From Euonymus europaeus (lineage: Eukaryota; Streptophyta; Magnoliopsida; Celastrales; Celastraceae), in assembly GCA_963580455.1 (NCBI GenBank), contig OY756970.1:17732001-17796000 (forward strand): a stretch of 64,000 nt of DNA, given 5' to 3'. Below the pieces are notes generated by a model, which ran no database searches, was not told where the DNA came from, and was given only the letters and a program-made list of their open reading frames with translations. Positions 36,664 to 48,978 of this stretch are shown one piece after another. Every line of letters begins with the position of its first letter. Position 1 is the stretch's first letter. The translations under genes and the position numbers were made by a program.

Positions 36664-38395
36664 ATTTGGGGTTTTTAATGTGAAATTTAGGATTTGTAAT
36701 TTTACTTGAGAAAGACTATATATATATATATAGCATTCCGGATTTCCTTGGAGTAATCTTCATTGCAAAGTTTTCCAATGGGCGGACTGATACTCAACTT
36801 GATACCTTGTGTATACCTAGGTAGATAGCCCATCCATCAACAGCTACCTTTATATCAAAATTCTGTTAAAATTCAGAAATTATGTGCATAGTAATATATA
36901 TTTGTACGATATTCTTCAATGTCCCATTACCAATTGTACACTTTATTTCATTGAAATTTGTGAAAACGTTGTACCTCCAGCATTGTGACAATTCATCAAC
37001 TATGACAGCATGACAAAAAATACTAGAAATCTATTTTACTAATTTCCTATATATATATATATATATATATACATATTTGCAAGAAATGTGAGAGGCATTA
37101 GGCATGGTGTCACAAGTCATTTCTGACATTTCTATCATATTATATGCTAAAGAGTTTTGTCTTCATATTTGGAGGACCTTGTTGTCACAACAATTGGCAC
37201 TTTTGTTAGGGCCGGAGCTGGGCCAGGGCTCTTCTGTGTCTGGGCCTAAAAGTTTGGTGTGGCATCACTTCTGATGGGAGACTGTGAAGTAAAAGCCATG
37301 GAAAGCAACATCTTTTTTTTTATTTATAAATTTCTGTCTCTCGAATATTCTGCAAGATCAACTAGCTAGCTAGGCAGTTACAATATTATTTTGTAACATA
37401 TCTACAACGGGATTGAGAATAATTCGAAATTCGTGACTCGAATCAACAGAACGATTTTTTCATCACGCTATCCTGCATCGCTTAATCATATAGTGGGATA
37501 CATAAGCTAAAAGCGCATGTAGGGTTGTCACTTCAGAGTAAAAGAAAAAGAGAAAATAAAGTAATAATAATGCAAAAAAAAAAGGATTAATTTTTTGATA
37601 ATTAATTAGAGTTGGTTTTTGGGTACACAACAAAAACCAAAGATAAATATTACATGTGCTGGTTGGACACAAGAAAGCAATCTGAAAATACAAAAATCTT
37701 AAAAAGTGAGTTTTGAATAAATTTTGTTCAGGTACAGTTTGAGGATAAGAAGAGAGTGAAATATACATAAGGTGTGTGTGTGTATATATATATATATATA
37801 TGTGGGAATAGATGCATTGCATGAACACTATTTTAGGTCAAAACTAAAATTGTTGCAGTCAAAAGACATCAACATGCCAACTAGTTTGCAGTCTCAACGA
37901 CAGAACTAAAGACAACCCCCATGAATGTCCTCCCTTCTCCATCCCTTCATGCATGGTCGGCTATACATCTATTATAATATTTTATATATATACAAGCTTA
38001 ATTAGAGTATAATTAATATTCATAGATATAGGCTATTTTAGCTGGAATTATTAGATGGAATGTAAATTTAATCCTACAAATATAGAAAAATAATGTTTGA
38101 CTTCGTACAATGTATTTTATTTTTTGTTGCTTTTTTTTTAATTGCTTTATATAACAACTTGATACATACCTTTGCTTCCCAAATAAACACATCAATATTT
38201 ATCTAATATATGCATGTACCAATTAATTAATTAATTAAGCAAATTGAGAGACATGATCACATGGGAGTTCTGGTTTTTATCATGAAGAACACAGACATCA
38301 AGATATATGTTATTGCTGGAGATGGATCTTTGTAGTCATGATATTGGAACATATTCAGGAATATATTAGATTGAAAAAGATAAGCTTGACCACAA

Positions 38396-38429
<34 letters not shown>

Positions 38430-39040
38430 ATGTATATATATATATATATACAAAACACTATGACACAAGTGTTGTTATTGTAGAATATTTTACAGGAAGA
38501 GTACATGTATAATTAACATTGAAGGACATTATATTCTTCTGTATCATTAATGTTGAGGTCCCATATGTATCATGATCATGAGGGGAGGGAGGGGCTGAAA
38601 TTCTTATTAGAGAGTGTTCAAAATTCTTTAAAACTAAAACATTAATCTAATCTTGCAGTCACAAGTTGGACAACTCAGCAAGTTAAAAGTTAGAAATTTC
38701 AATATTATACATGGACAACAAATATATTTTTTTCTCAGTCCGCTCACATAATAATAATCTAAACTTTTAGCTCGCTGGGCTGTTCAATTTCTGATTGTAG
38801 GATTAGAATCATTAGATTAAGAGAATTTTAAACATTCTAGCTAATAAGAATTCCAGCCTCCCATTCAGATCAGGGGACATTAGTGGGTCATCGAGTTGGC
38901 GTAGTATTGAAACACAAAGACAATGCAAAGCAAGAGCATTTATTTATTTGCTTCACCATAGAGTTTGAATGGGACCATCATATATATATATATATATGTA
39001 TGTATATGTATATGGAGGTTTTCTGTCATGTACACTTAAA
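36664..39040. other. Intergenic without recognised gene
   Basis: AT-rich and non-coding by inspection. TA-type microsatellites lie at about 37048-37072, 37767-37801 (GT then TA), 38398-38450 and 38983-39010. No RNA gene was recognised. Confidence 0.55.
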
Positions 39041-39481
39041 ATGTGCACAACAATATGCACGTAATTTTTAGGATCATTTTTGAAATCCAATATATATTTT
39101 TTAAATTTTAAAAAATTATATTTGTGTTTAATTGATTTCACGAATCTAACGATATATTTTTTGTTCGAAACAAAAATTAAATGTAACATGAAAAGTGTAA
39201 CGATATATTTTTTGAAATCCAATATATATTTTTTAAATTTTAAAAAATTATATTTGTGTTTAATTGATTTCACGAATCTAACGATATATTTTTTGTTCGA
39301 AATAAAAATTAAATGTAACATGAAAAGTGTATGAAACATCCAACAGTTTATCATTACCATGCGCTTTTTATGTTGAATTTTTTTTGGCAAAAAATATATT
39401 GCTAGATTCGTAAAATTAGTCAGAATATAAATCTTGTAATTTTTTTTAAAAATGACTTGGACCTCAATATTAGGTGCACAT
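39041..39481. mobile_element. AT-rich foldback/MITE element with a duplicated arm
   Basis: The ends are inverted copies: ATGTGCAC plus TCATTTTT on the left; on the right the complement reads ATGTGCACCTAATATTGAGG then TCATTTTT. Nearer the centre, CACGAATCTAACGATATATT (left arm) faces its inverted partner ATATTGCTAGATTCGT (right arm). The left arm is tandemly duplicated (39082-39330), which inflates the element. No target duplication was found. The core motif recurs at 24.7, 26.07 and 44.9 kb. Confidence 0.65.
39082..39330. repeat. 132-bp tandem duplication
   Basis: Copy 1 is 39082-39213 and copy 2 starts at 39214 and ends near 39330. By eye the copies differ at one base within the shared length (GTTCGAAAC versus GTTCGAAAT), so the duplication is recent. 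Confidence 0.9.
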
Positions 39482-40079
39482 GAGAGAAAATCTGTATGTG
39501 TATATAACAAATACTGAATTAATATTTGTTTTAGCTAATTAATTTTTAAAATACATATATATGAAAACTTTTTAATAATGTCAAATAAACCAATTTACAA
39601 TTTGTACTTGGAAATAATTTGTAGTCCTTATCTTTCACATGATCTTCCTCGAGATTAGCTTTTGAAAAGCAAATAAGAAAATCATTTCCTCTCATGCATT
39701 CTAGCTAGTCATGATAAAGTAATTGGAAAGAAGACACCAAAACAAAGAAAAGAAAAGAATGACAAACTGTTTTTGTTTAGGGTTTGAAAGTGAAAATTAA
39801 ATGGGCCAGGACTTTAGGTTTTGGGCAAATAAAAGTGGGTCCAACTGTAAAGGCTGGGTTGTGTGATTGAGTAGTCATTGAAGATCATGGTGCATGGACA
39901 ATTGCCAGGGCAAAGTCAAATATGTTTTTGAGAGTCCAGCTTTATTGGTGCAATTTGAGAAGCAATTTTAGACATCCAATAGTACATATGCTACATTTAA
40001 AAGTTGCAGTTTTGAAACGGTAATTTCAAGTGACGTATAATTTACTCAAAAAGCAATGTTTTATGGCGGTTTTTGGAAA

Positions 40080-40698
40080 GGGCAGCGGTTAAATACACCA
40101 CAATTTTTTTAAAATACACCATAACACCAATGTAAAATATATGTTTTTTTTATAAATACACTACCGTAATTTTACTATTATACCCTTTACTTGTATGATC
40201 ATATCTGCCAGGATTATGACTTGGTGGTGATCTCATGCCTCCAATGCCGCAGATTTATGGATCATGAGGTGAAATCCTACATTTTGGTGGTATAATAATC
40301 CTGAAGCTGTTTCATGCTCACGCCTTTGTTAGAGCTTTTCAAAACATTGTATTATGCAGCTTGGCTTGTAGCATTGGAGGCCATTTTGATGATCAACTAT
40401 TTTTTCCCCTTTATGGAAGAATTTTGGAAGTGTTGGACATGAATTGATATCAAATTATGGATTTAGTGTAATTATAAATGCGATTCTAGGTTCGGTTATG
40501 TGAATTTGAACATTTGAAAAAAATGTGTCGGGTTATATGTTTGTATGTGGGTGTTTTTAACAAAAATACAAGAAAAGGGTATAGTAGTTAAATTAGGATA
40601 GTGTATTTATGAAAAAACATATATTTTAAATTAACGTTGTGGTGTATTTAACCTTAGAGATGAATTTAACAAAAATGGTGGTGTATCTAACCACTCCC
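40080..40698. mobile_element. Mutator-like MITE with perfect 9-bp target duplication
   Basis: 619 bp with long terminal inverted repeats of about 110 bp. The left end is GGGCAGCGGTTAAATACACC; the right end, as complement, is GGGAGTGGTTAGATACACCA. It is flanked by TTTTGGAAA on both sides (40071-40079 and 40699-40707). Long inverted repeats plus a 9-bp duplication are the mark of MULE-derived elements. The centre is non-coding. Confidence 0.88.
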
Positions 40699-40707
40699 TT
40701 TTGGAAA

Positions 40708-42337
40708 TTGTGATATTTGAGAGCATTCATGCCACGTATCTTATCTTGATCTTAATAACAAAATGTACATACTACCCCACTATATTACACTAATGTCCAA
40801 AATACCATCTTCTCTTATGACCCTTTTATTCCACGACCTCTCTTCTTCTCGCTCATGTCTGAAACCACCAACAGATCCACTAGCAGAACAATTATATAGT
40901 GTACGTAGAAGATGATTTCTTTTATTATCATTGTAAATATTTTTATATGTATTAAAATATTTTAAAAATATGTTAGTATTATTAAAAATGTAAAAACTGT
41001 TATATAAATATATAAATATCAATATTTATTAAATTATACTAATATCTCTTTATGTAATTAGTCACAACATTTGAAACGACATTTATTTTATCATAAAAAA
41101 TGAATCAAACACCCAAAACATATACGCCAAATTATATGATTAAGAGTCCCCAATGTATCCATATATTAGGGCTCCAATATGCTCATGTACTGGGCCTCTA
41201 ACATATCAAGCTCTGGATTACTGAAATTTCCTGATCTGCCACTACTCGGTTACATAATTATTTTAAACTAGACAGCTAAAAAAGACAGAGGAACCCACAA
41301 AATGGATTCCTTTGAGCGTTTCAAAATTCAGAATTTCAGAGACAATAATATGAGGAGATTTGCAGATAGATTTGATTGAAATATTAGATTTGGTGCTTCT
41401 TCTCTGAGGCCATGATGATAAAATAGTCCAGAGGCTTTTCTCGCCACCATGGGTCAATGGGTAGTAATGAAGGGCGATTAAAAAGTCTAGGATATTTTTT
41501 TTCTATAAGCCCAAAGTGAAGTTTATAACATGGGTCTCCAGTTGGAAAGAGAATAATATTGGGTCTAACACGTACGTCAGTTCAGCTGGCAAGGAAAAGG
41601 TATTCATGTCAATTATGTGGGGTTCGAATTCACCAACAGCATATCAATGTTACAGTCTACGTTCCCTTAAGAAAAATTAGGGCTTATTTGGGTTTAAATT
41701 TGCAATTTTGAAAATGATAATTCTGTTATTTATAGATAATTAAAAAATATTAAAAGTGAAATCGTAAACATGTATTTGGTAGTTAGATGGTTATGACACG
41801 GTTTTAATTTTAAAAATTTAAATGGTAAACATATATGGGTTGTTCGGTTGCCCATGTTTCTTACTTATCATTCTAACAAATTCATCTGATTCATAAAAAA
41901 AGGAATTTTAAATGATTTTGGAATAATTTTAATAACTTAAATGAAAACGATTTTGATATTTACTAATTATAAGAGTTAGGATCAACCTTAGTCACTTTGG
42001 TGTCCAAAACGGCATGATAAAATGTGTCTTATTTCAAGGAAAAAGAAAACCGTAAATTGAGACTGTAATCACACAAATTCATCAATAATCTCATTCAAAC
42101 CGAACATGTTTTTTTGCTTGGCAATGTTACCACCAACTTAACATGTGGTTCTCGACTACTACTAACATGATATTTTGAATATTCTTACAATGTATTCTTG
42201 GTCAGCAAAGTTGATATCGAAATTGCATAAATAAAGAGTTAAGACATGTCAAAGAATAAGACAAATTAAGGTTGTCAAGAACCAACAAGAAAAATGAATA
42301 ATGGTAGAGTGATACAGATATGGTGGAGACACATCCA
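40708..42337. other. Intergenic, MITE to hydrolase 3' end
   Basis: AT-rich sequence with a SINE-like segment near 41578-41631 and no recognised gene. The hydrolase 3'UTR lies at the right end. Confidence 0.55.
41570..41690 (+). mobile_element. Candidate tRNA-derived SINE of another family
   Basis: CAGTTCAGCTGG (A-box-like, from 41578) and GGTTCGAATTC (B-box-like, 41621-41631) are about 30 nt apart, as in tRNA-derived SINEs. The promoter half is clear. The 3' end, tail and target duplication are not, so the limits are approximate. Confidence 0.45.
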
Positions 42338-44195
42338 CTATTTTGGTTTTGGGTGATAGAATGAAGCAAGAACTTGGTTGAGATGCCTGTTGTACTCGAA
42401 TGGTCGTTCCAATTGAACAAGATGACCTGCCTTTCCTATGAATCGCAAGCTCCCTTTGTCCCCTACTTGTCTGCAGCCATCAAAATCATGTTCATTATTA
42501 TGATTTGCAGACACAAATTCAAACTGTCCAATAAATCACAAAATAAATACTCTTTCAAATTCAGGACGACATCCTTGGTGAAAATTTTGTCACACTCTCC
42601 ACCGATGATATGTATACTCTAAAAAACAAAAAATATATATTAGTATTTTACCATTTTACCCTTTGAAAAATAAAAATTAGTAAAGGCAATCCAACGTTGA
42701 AAATTTAAAACCTGCTGAGAATATTGAGGGACGTAAAAGTCCTCGTCAGGGGTGACCAATGCCTCCAGAAGCTCTGCTTTCTCCTTTCGATAGTCAAACA
42801 TCACCTGCGGCCATCACATCCCTTTTCACTTTACCATATTAAAACAATAATAATTTAATATGCTGAAATTATTGGAAAGAGAAGGTGGTCCACTAGAAGT
42901 GGTCTAGATTAGTTATTCAAACAATTATAATATAATCAACTTCAAAAAATTAATATATGCACATCTTTCAATGCACCAACATCAATAAAATACATCATTC
43001 AATACAATTTTTTCACTCTCCAAATATCAAGTGTTCACACCTCTCAATACAAAAATTTTCACTTTTTACATATTTTTTTATTTATAATTCCTTTCTGCAT
43101 ACTCCAAAATTTTCAGTATTTAATTTTAAGTGCACCATTGCATAACACCAGTTCAATACTGGTAAAATTGGACGAAAAAATGTGTAAATATATTTAACAT
43201 CGATAAAATCGGCCGGTTGAATCGATTTTTGACTGGTATAGTTCAATCTGATATTTTACGTTCAATCCTATTGATTAGTGGTCTAATATCCGATTTAAAT
43301 GATAGGATATGACTGATATTTAAAATACTTGCACTAAGTTAACAAACATTAAAATCATTATTTGTTTGTAAAAAATTTACACTAATCATTAATTATTATT
43401 TTTAATAGAGAACAATACTAGACAAATTTACTATTTGAATAATTGACATGAGTTAAAAGTAGGATTGTGAAAAGGTTAATGCTAGTTTAATCGTAATCAA
43501 TGAAAAAAACCTAGAAAATGTTGCACTAACTAATTTAAAAAATGAGCATCTTTTTATTTTATTAAAAAAATCTGTACCTTGAAATAATCCTCCCAAGTGA
43601 AGGCGGGCATCCAGGGCAACTTGTAGAACGCAATGTCTTTAAAACAAAACTTAACACCGTTGACCGAGTCAGGAATCAAGAGATCAGCCCAACAGTCAAA
43701 CCCAAGCCTCTCAAGTGCAGCCCTTGTTATTGACTCGGTCAAGCCCATGACCGAGCATGTCACAACCATGAACTCAACCAAGCCAGGATACAATTCAGCC
43801 ATCTTGAACCCAACCATCCCTCCATAGCTAAACCCAACCACGGTGCATTTCTCCACTCCAAGAACCTTCAAGGCCTTGACCATACACTCCGCTTGAAAGG
43901 CCGGTGACCGATCCGGTTTTTCCGTAGCTGAGCCGCCAAAGAATAGAAAATCGGGCACGTAAATGTTGTAGTTTTTGGCTAAGCTTAGTATTTGGAATTG
44001 CCATGTGAGGATACCGTTTGCTGCAAAGCCGTGTAGGAACAGAATGGAGGGCTTATTGGTCTTGTTCTTGGATTGGGCAGGAGCCCAGATGTTGATGACG
44101 GTTCCGGGCTCGATCTCTACTCTCTGGGGTTTCAGACCGACCAGCTTAAGTACTAGATGAAGGATGGACATGTATATGCTTATGCTGTTCAGCAT
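42338..44195 (-). CDS. Alpha/beta-hydrolase fold protein
   Basis: Four exons: 44195-43578, 42804-42712, 42618-42551 and 42470-42338, encoding 303 residues. The start is the first in-frame ATG (MLNSISIY). The oxyanion region is LFLHGFAANG (52-61), the nucleophile elbow VVGFSYGG with Ser123, the acid Asp247 in GGECDKIF, and the base His276 in KAGHLVQLER. The serine-hydrolase triad is complete. Length and motifs match the plant family of small esterase or lipase-like hydrolases (At2g18360/At4g33180 type), whose substrates are mostly unknown. A hydrophobic stretch at 8-20 may be a membrane anchor or weak signal sequence. Exon 3 uses the acceptor TTTTTTAG|AGTATA because it alone keeps the frame. 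Substrate and compartment cannot be stated. Confidence 0.9.
42950..43145. repeat. Possible MITE remnant in a hydrolase intron
   Basis: ATCAATAAAATACATCATTC and the following pyrimidine-rich sequence resemble the interior of the element at 61837-62163 (AATAAAATACATCTTCCAAT). It lies in the first intron of the hydrolase gene. The ends were not defined. Confidence 0.35.
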
Positions 44196-44805
44196 GATCT
44201 CTATTTTGTGCAAGAAGACTGCAAGATAACCTTACGATGCACATATATACATATAGGAAAGTGATATGTAACTCATATTTTGGAAACTCATTGTAACCCA
44301 TATCTAATTATTATATTTTAATTAATTATTCTACTATTTTAATTAATATGTTAAGCATTTATTTGGTTTTATAGTTTTATTCTAATTAATTATTAACCCG
44401 TAAGTGTTTAGCGAATTCGTTACTCTTAAAGTTTAACATTTATTGTTTAGGGGTATATCATGAAAATTCGATACACGAATCTGTAAGGGTTTAACAAATC
44501 AGTTCTCTTTAGAATCTATGTCAAAACATGAAGATTCGATACACGAACCTATTAGAGTTTATCGAATCCGTTCTTTTTAAAATTTAACACTTATTATTTA
44601 AAAATGAATTAATGAGCTACTAAAATATAAATTATTTATCATTTTCCATATATATAATGTCTAAAGAAAAGGTAACATGTCTATGGTATTGACTACCATA
44701 CAATGAGGTGGAAGATCGCAGCACATGCGGTGATTAATGAGATTGTGTGGGAGGAACGGGTGCCCGTAGCCTTCTGTATTTTCAAATTTTAATACAACAG
44801 CCCCG

Positions 44806-45112
44806 TTGTAATAGCCTTTATGACACCAATTTTTTTAAAAAAAAAATTGATAGAAGTGTAATATTCGTTCTAAAAAATTGAATGATATATTTTTTATTCA
44901 AAATAAAAATTAAATTTATCTTGATAAATACATCAAATGTTTTGTGCTTATAATATTATATCCAATGATCTAAAATAGTAAAATTAACCATTTATTATGT
45001 ATTTTTATGTTTGAATTTTATTTTGTTTTGAATAAAAATAATATATTAATTAGGATGAATATTATACATTTAAGTTTTTTTAAAAAAATTGGTGCCTATA
45101 AAACTATTATTG
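44806..45112. mobile_element. Long-TIR AT-rich MITE
   Basis: Left arm AATAGCCTTTATGACACCAA and right arm (complement) AATAGTTTTATAGGCACCAA begin inverted repeats that extend about 100 bp, including ATATTTTTTATTCAAAATAA-type sequence on both sides. It lies about 600 bp upstream of the hydrolase start codon. The limits are approximate. Confidence 0.7.
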
Positions 45113-47061
45113 AGCCTGATGTAATAAAAAATAATTAGAGCAGTCCCAGTCACATGGGAAGGAACATTAATTTCACAATCAATTAAGGCCCACGGATTGA
45201 AAAATGCAATTAACTCTTAGGACCAGAATAAGAATTCTTTATCCTTGAGTTTCAAAGTCAAAAAATTGTATTGAATGATGTATTTTATTGATGTCAAACA
45301 AAACTACAGCGGCCACAGCCACTTGGAATGGAAAGGAACGGAGCGGAACATCAATTTCACAGCCAATTAAAGCCCAGAGATTGAAACAGAACAACAAATC
45401 TAAGGATCAGAATAAGAATTTTTTATCCTTAATCTAAACATTTCAAACTCAAACAAAACTAATTTAATCATTTGAACAGTTGATTTTGTCCATTCACATC
45501 TGGCAATCTGATTATCGGTTATTTTATCAGCCAATTCAATAAACCTGTTGAAGGGGAATCCCAACTCCAGGCTGGACTCCCATTTGCGAAGCTCAAAGTC
45601 CCATGATATGTGTGATCTGATATTAAAATATAATAAAATATACCGAAGAAGGATTTGACCTTTGGAGAGATTATTTTACAAATTAAATTTGTGATCTTCA
45701 TTCATAAAACTCTACTATTGTGTCACATGTTTGTTTATAAGGAAGATCCTTCAGGTAAGTTCAGAAATTAATAAACAACGGCAAGACTGAGTCAGTAGCT
45801 TGAGAAACATGTATTGATTTGCTCAAGTCAAAGACAAGGAAGCCCACCAGAAACTGGCAGTAGTTAGTACAGAAGAAAGGGTACTGGCCAATAGCCACCC
45901 TGTATCCACTGACATCCACAAGCAAGAACTAAAGTGTCATTACTTGACCAAGAGTGAGAACCACAACAGCTGAAATGGGGAGAAGAAGAGTCGAGGTAAA
46001 AAAAAAAACTCTTGTGCGCAAGACGTCTATAGTCAGCGGGATCGGAGATAAATAAAATGTACGCATATCTTATCCTCATATAATATGTCAAGAGACTATT
46101 CCAGATATTGAACCCGTAATCTCTAAGTTGCAACTTTGCTACTCTACACATTTACTAAGCATATGAAAGCAACATATACAGAAAACAGAAGCTAGCCACA
46201 AAAAATAAATACAACACATCAACTATCAATCTTGAGAACAAAGCTCTTCGGTAAATATCATTTTCATCGACTATAAAAGCCAAATACAGCAAATAGTTGA
46301 CAAGAAAGAGGACATATCTGGGATGCTAATAAAACATTCACGAAAGATATCCTATGAAAAGTCTTCAAAAATTGTTCTATTTAGTAAATGACGTCCCGAA
46401 GAAGCGTTGCTAGGGCAAAGAGAAAATTCAGTAACACTGCCTAACTACTAAAAATCTTGACTGGGAAGCGGATGAGATGCAGGACATAAGTCATTGATAT
46501 AACTTTTCAAGCAGCAAACTCGCCCGGCAGAAGCAAATCTCCCAGTCCTATATCAGGGAGAATGTAATTCCGCGAGCAATTCACTTATACCAAAATCAAC
46601 ATCCATGGCAAATCATATAATAATCTTCATGAGGCCGCATCTGGAAACTGAAGAATTTCCTTCTGATATTTTGATTAGTAACACAAATTCGTCATAGTAA
46701 GCAACTTCTTTGAAAATTGATTGATTTAGAAATAGAATCTGCTGAAAACTTAAAAAAATGAGTTTACATGCAAATTTTGTGCTGTGCCTCGGGAAGAAGA
46801 GAAGACAGACACATATTGATGATACAAAGACCACTAGTTCTGCATAACAACTACAAATGCAGGAAAAGAAGTCACTTTTTTCATGACTCCCGAGCCACAG
46901 AAGACATTATGATTTCAACCAAATAATCATGGCTTCACCCCCAGCATAAGTTACAAAAGAAAGAAAGAAAGATGAACATGAACATGAACATTTTCTAATC
47001 AATCTATCAAGGCGACCTTCACTAAATTTAAGAGACTCTAACCATTATGTTGTTGAACTAC
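45113..47061. other. Intergenic and KCS4 3' flank
   Basis: Two similar stretches near 45135-45265 and 45315-45450 (CACTTGGAATGGAAAGGAAC in the second) look like a diverged local duplication. No gene is recognised. The KCS4 3'UTR is expected within the last few hundred bases. Confidence 0.5.
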
Positions 47062-48594
47062 TCAAACTGTCTGCACCGGATACCTCTGGATGCAATCTTC
47101 CCAGGGGCTATTAACGGAGGGCTTCACGTTCCTAAGAGCTTCCCAAACAGCACTGTTACATTTAAATCCACTCCCAAAAGCAATCTGCCAGACACGGTTT
47201 CCCTTCCGCATCCTCCCCTTCGCTTCTGTGTACGCCAATTCATACCAAATGGAGCTTGATGAGGTGTTACCGAACCGATGAAGAGTCATCCTAGAGGCCT
47301 CCACATGAACTGGCAGAAGCTGCAAATTATTCTCAAGCTCATCAATTACAGCCCTTCCACCAGCATGAATGCAAAAGTGATCGAAAGCAAGCTTAAAATC
47401 AGGAATATAAGGCTTCACTTTCGCATTAAGCCACTTCTTAGAAACCAAGGTGGCAAAAAACAGGAGTTGCTCACTTATAGGTAAAACCAGAGGACCCAAA
47501 GTGGTGATATTAGTCTTCAGCGCACCACCAGCTATGGCCATAAGATCTTTCGACAACGAAACCCCCGTCTTTCCCTGATCATCTTGTTCCTGATAAACAC
47601 AATTAAATGCCTTATCATCAGCTCCTTTATGGGTTCTCACTACATGAACCAGCTTATACTTGGACCGGCGCCTGTCTACAGCTTTGTTCGACAGCAAAAT
47701 TGCAGCACCCCCAACTCTAAACAAGCAATTGGGTATCAACATAGATTTCTTGTTCCCAAAATACCAGTTCTGAGTGATATTCTCTGTACTAACAACAACT
47801 GCATAAGTGTTCCTATGAACTTGTAGCAAATCTTTAGCAAGGTCAACAGCTATGACACCAGCACTGCAACCCATGCCACCAAGATTGAAACTTCTAATAT
47901 TACCTCTCAACTTATACTTGTTAACAATCATAGCAGAAAGCGAAGGAGTTGGATTAAACAAGCTACAATTAACAACAAGGATGCCGATGTCTTTAGGTTT
48001 CACGTTTGTATTCTTAAAGAGCATATCCAATGCACCAAACATCACGTCCTCTGCCTCCTTTCTCGCAGCGGCCATCGAAGGCCTCGGAGGGAGGCAATGC
48101 ATCGCTTCAGGGGCATACGTCTCCTCCCCTAAACCGGAACGCTCGAGAATCTTGCGCTGGAACTCCAAGGAGGACTCGTCGAAATCTCCAGTGAGCTTGG
48201 AGTGCTCCATGAATACATTAAATTTGACCTGAAGATGATCTGGGGCACGGTAACAGGCGTAGTCAACTAGATAAACGGATCTGGGTCGGGTCGTGATGTA
48301 GACGGTGGACCCGAAAACGAGAATAGCAGAGCAGGTAATGACGATGACGAGGTTGTACTGGAGGTGCAGCCAGAGCTGGTGAATATCATCTGGATTCATC
48401 CGTGACGCTTCGACAATAATGGCCGCCATCATAGGGACCAAACAGAGCTTCAATAGATGGGTAATCAAGTAGTGATACCCGAGCTTCACGTACTTGAGAT
48501 TCACGCTCTGTAGAAAATCGGGTAATCGCCGGCTTTGCTGGATCTGAACCGCACCGGGTCCGCCATTGGAAGAGGCCGATTCATCCGCGCTCAT
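47062..48594 (-). CDS. KCS4: 3-ketoacyl-CoA synthase
   Basis: Single exon, 510 residues. The enzyme condenses malonyl-CoA with long-chain acyl-CoA, the first and chain-length-determining step of very-long-chain fatty acid elongation at the ER. Products feed waxes, sphingolipids and storage lipids. Two N-terminal membrane segments (about 43-61 and 80-101) precede the FAE1/CUT1-type catalytic domain. The triad is complete: Cys243 in GGMGCSAG, His410 in HFCIHAGG, Asn443 in RFGNTSSSS. The N-terminal half ([40 protein letters not shown]) and the end (NSPWEDCI) match Arabidopsis KCS4 (At1g19440) better than KCS11 or KCS17. Absence of introns is usual for this clade. It looks fully functional. Confidence 0.96.
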   Translation of the reverse strand: MSADESASSNGGPGAVQIQQSRRLPDFLQSVNLKYVKLGYHYLITHLLKLCLVPMMAAIIVEASRMNPDDIHQLWLHLQYNLVIVITCSAILVFGSTVYITTRPRSVYLVDYACYRAPDHLQVKFNVFMEHSKLTGDFDESSLEFQRKILERSGLGEETYAPEAMHCLPPRPSMAAARKEAEDVMFGALDMLFKNTNVKPKDIGILVVNCSLFNPTPSLSAMIVNKYKLRGNIRSFNLGGMGCSAGVIAVDLAKDLLQVHRNTYAVVVSTENITQNWYFGNKKSMLIPNCLFRVGGAAILLSNKAVDRRRSKYKLVHVVRTHKGADDKAFNCVYQEQDDQGKTGVSLSKDLMAIAGGALKTNITTLGPLVLPISEQLLFFATLVSKKWLNAKVKPYIPDFKLAFDHFCIHAGGRAVIDELENNLQLLPVHVEASRMTLHRFGNTSSSSIWYELAYTEAKGRMRKGNRVWQIAFGSGFKCNSAVWEALRNVKPSVNSPWEDCIQRYPVQTV

Positions 48595-48713
48595 GATTAA
48601 TTGCCACCAAAACTCGGGATTCCGGGTTTGATTGCCTAACCCAACTTGATGAAATTAGGAAATGGAGTTTTTCTGTGTTTCGAATGCTCACTGCGTGCGC
48701 TACGTATTCACTG

Positions 48714-48719
48714 TTTATA
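48714..48719 (-). promoter_or_regulatory. TATA box of KCS4
   Basis: TATAAA on the minus strand in the context TATTTATAAACAG, 120 bp upstream of the start codon. It predicts a leader of roughly 90 bp. Confidence 0.5.
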
Positions 48720-48958
48720 AATAAAAAATGGTGTTCAAAACTTCAAAGAGAAGCGGATCTGGATTATGGAGAAGGCTGAGTTGGGTGGGTTTTGAAGGGG
48801 TTGATGCAACTACGACAACAACCCAGTATATTGTCGAACACGTAGACAGTGAATTGCTAGGATGGGTAGCTAATGAGTATACGCCGCCATGAGAGAGACA
48901 GTTTAAGGTTTAAATGACTCTGTTTTCGTTCTGCAATCTCTCCCTGGCTTGATTGCGA

Positions 48959-48978
48959 GCGAGAGAGAGAGAGAGCGA
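48959..48978. repeat. (GA)n repeat upstream of KCS4
   Basis: A GAGA/CTCT tract about 370 bp upstream of the KCS4 start codon. GAGA repeats can bind plant BBR/BPC factors; a role here is not shown. Confidence 0.8.

Noticed and set aside
38953..39510. 185-codon minus-strand frame
   Set aside because: It translates the tandemly duplicated AT-rich foldback element; its internal protein repeat only mirrors the DNA repeat.
45864..46151. 95-codon minus-strand frame left of KCS4
   Set aside because: No family signature; it lies in intergenic sequence with no start context or splice support.
47852..48232. 126-codon plus-strand frame
   Set aside because: Antisense shadow of KCS4.
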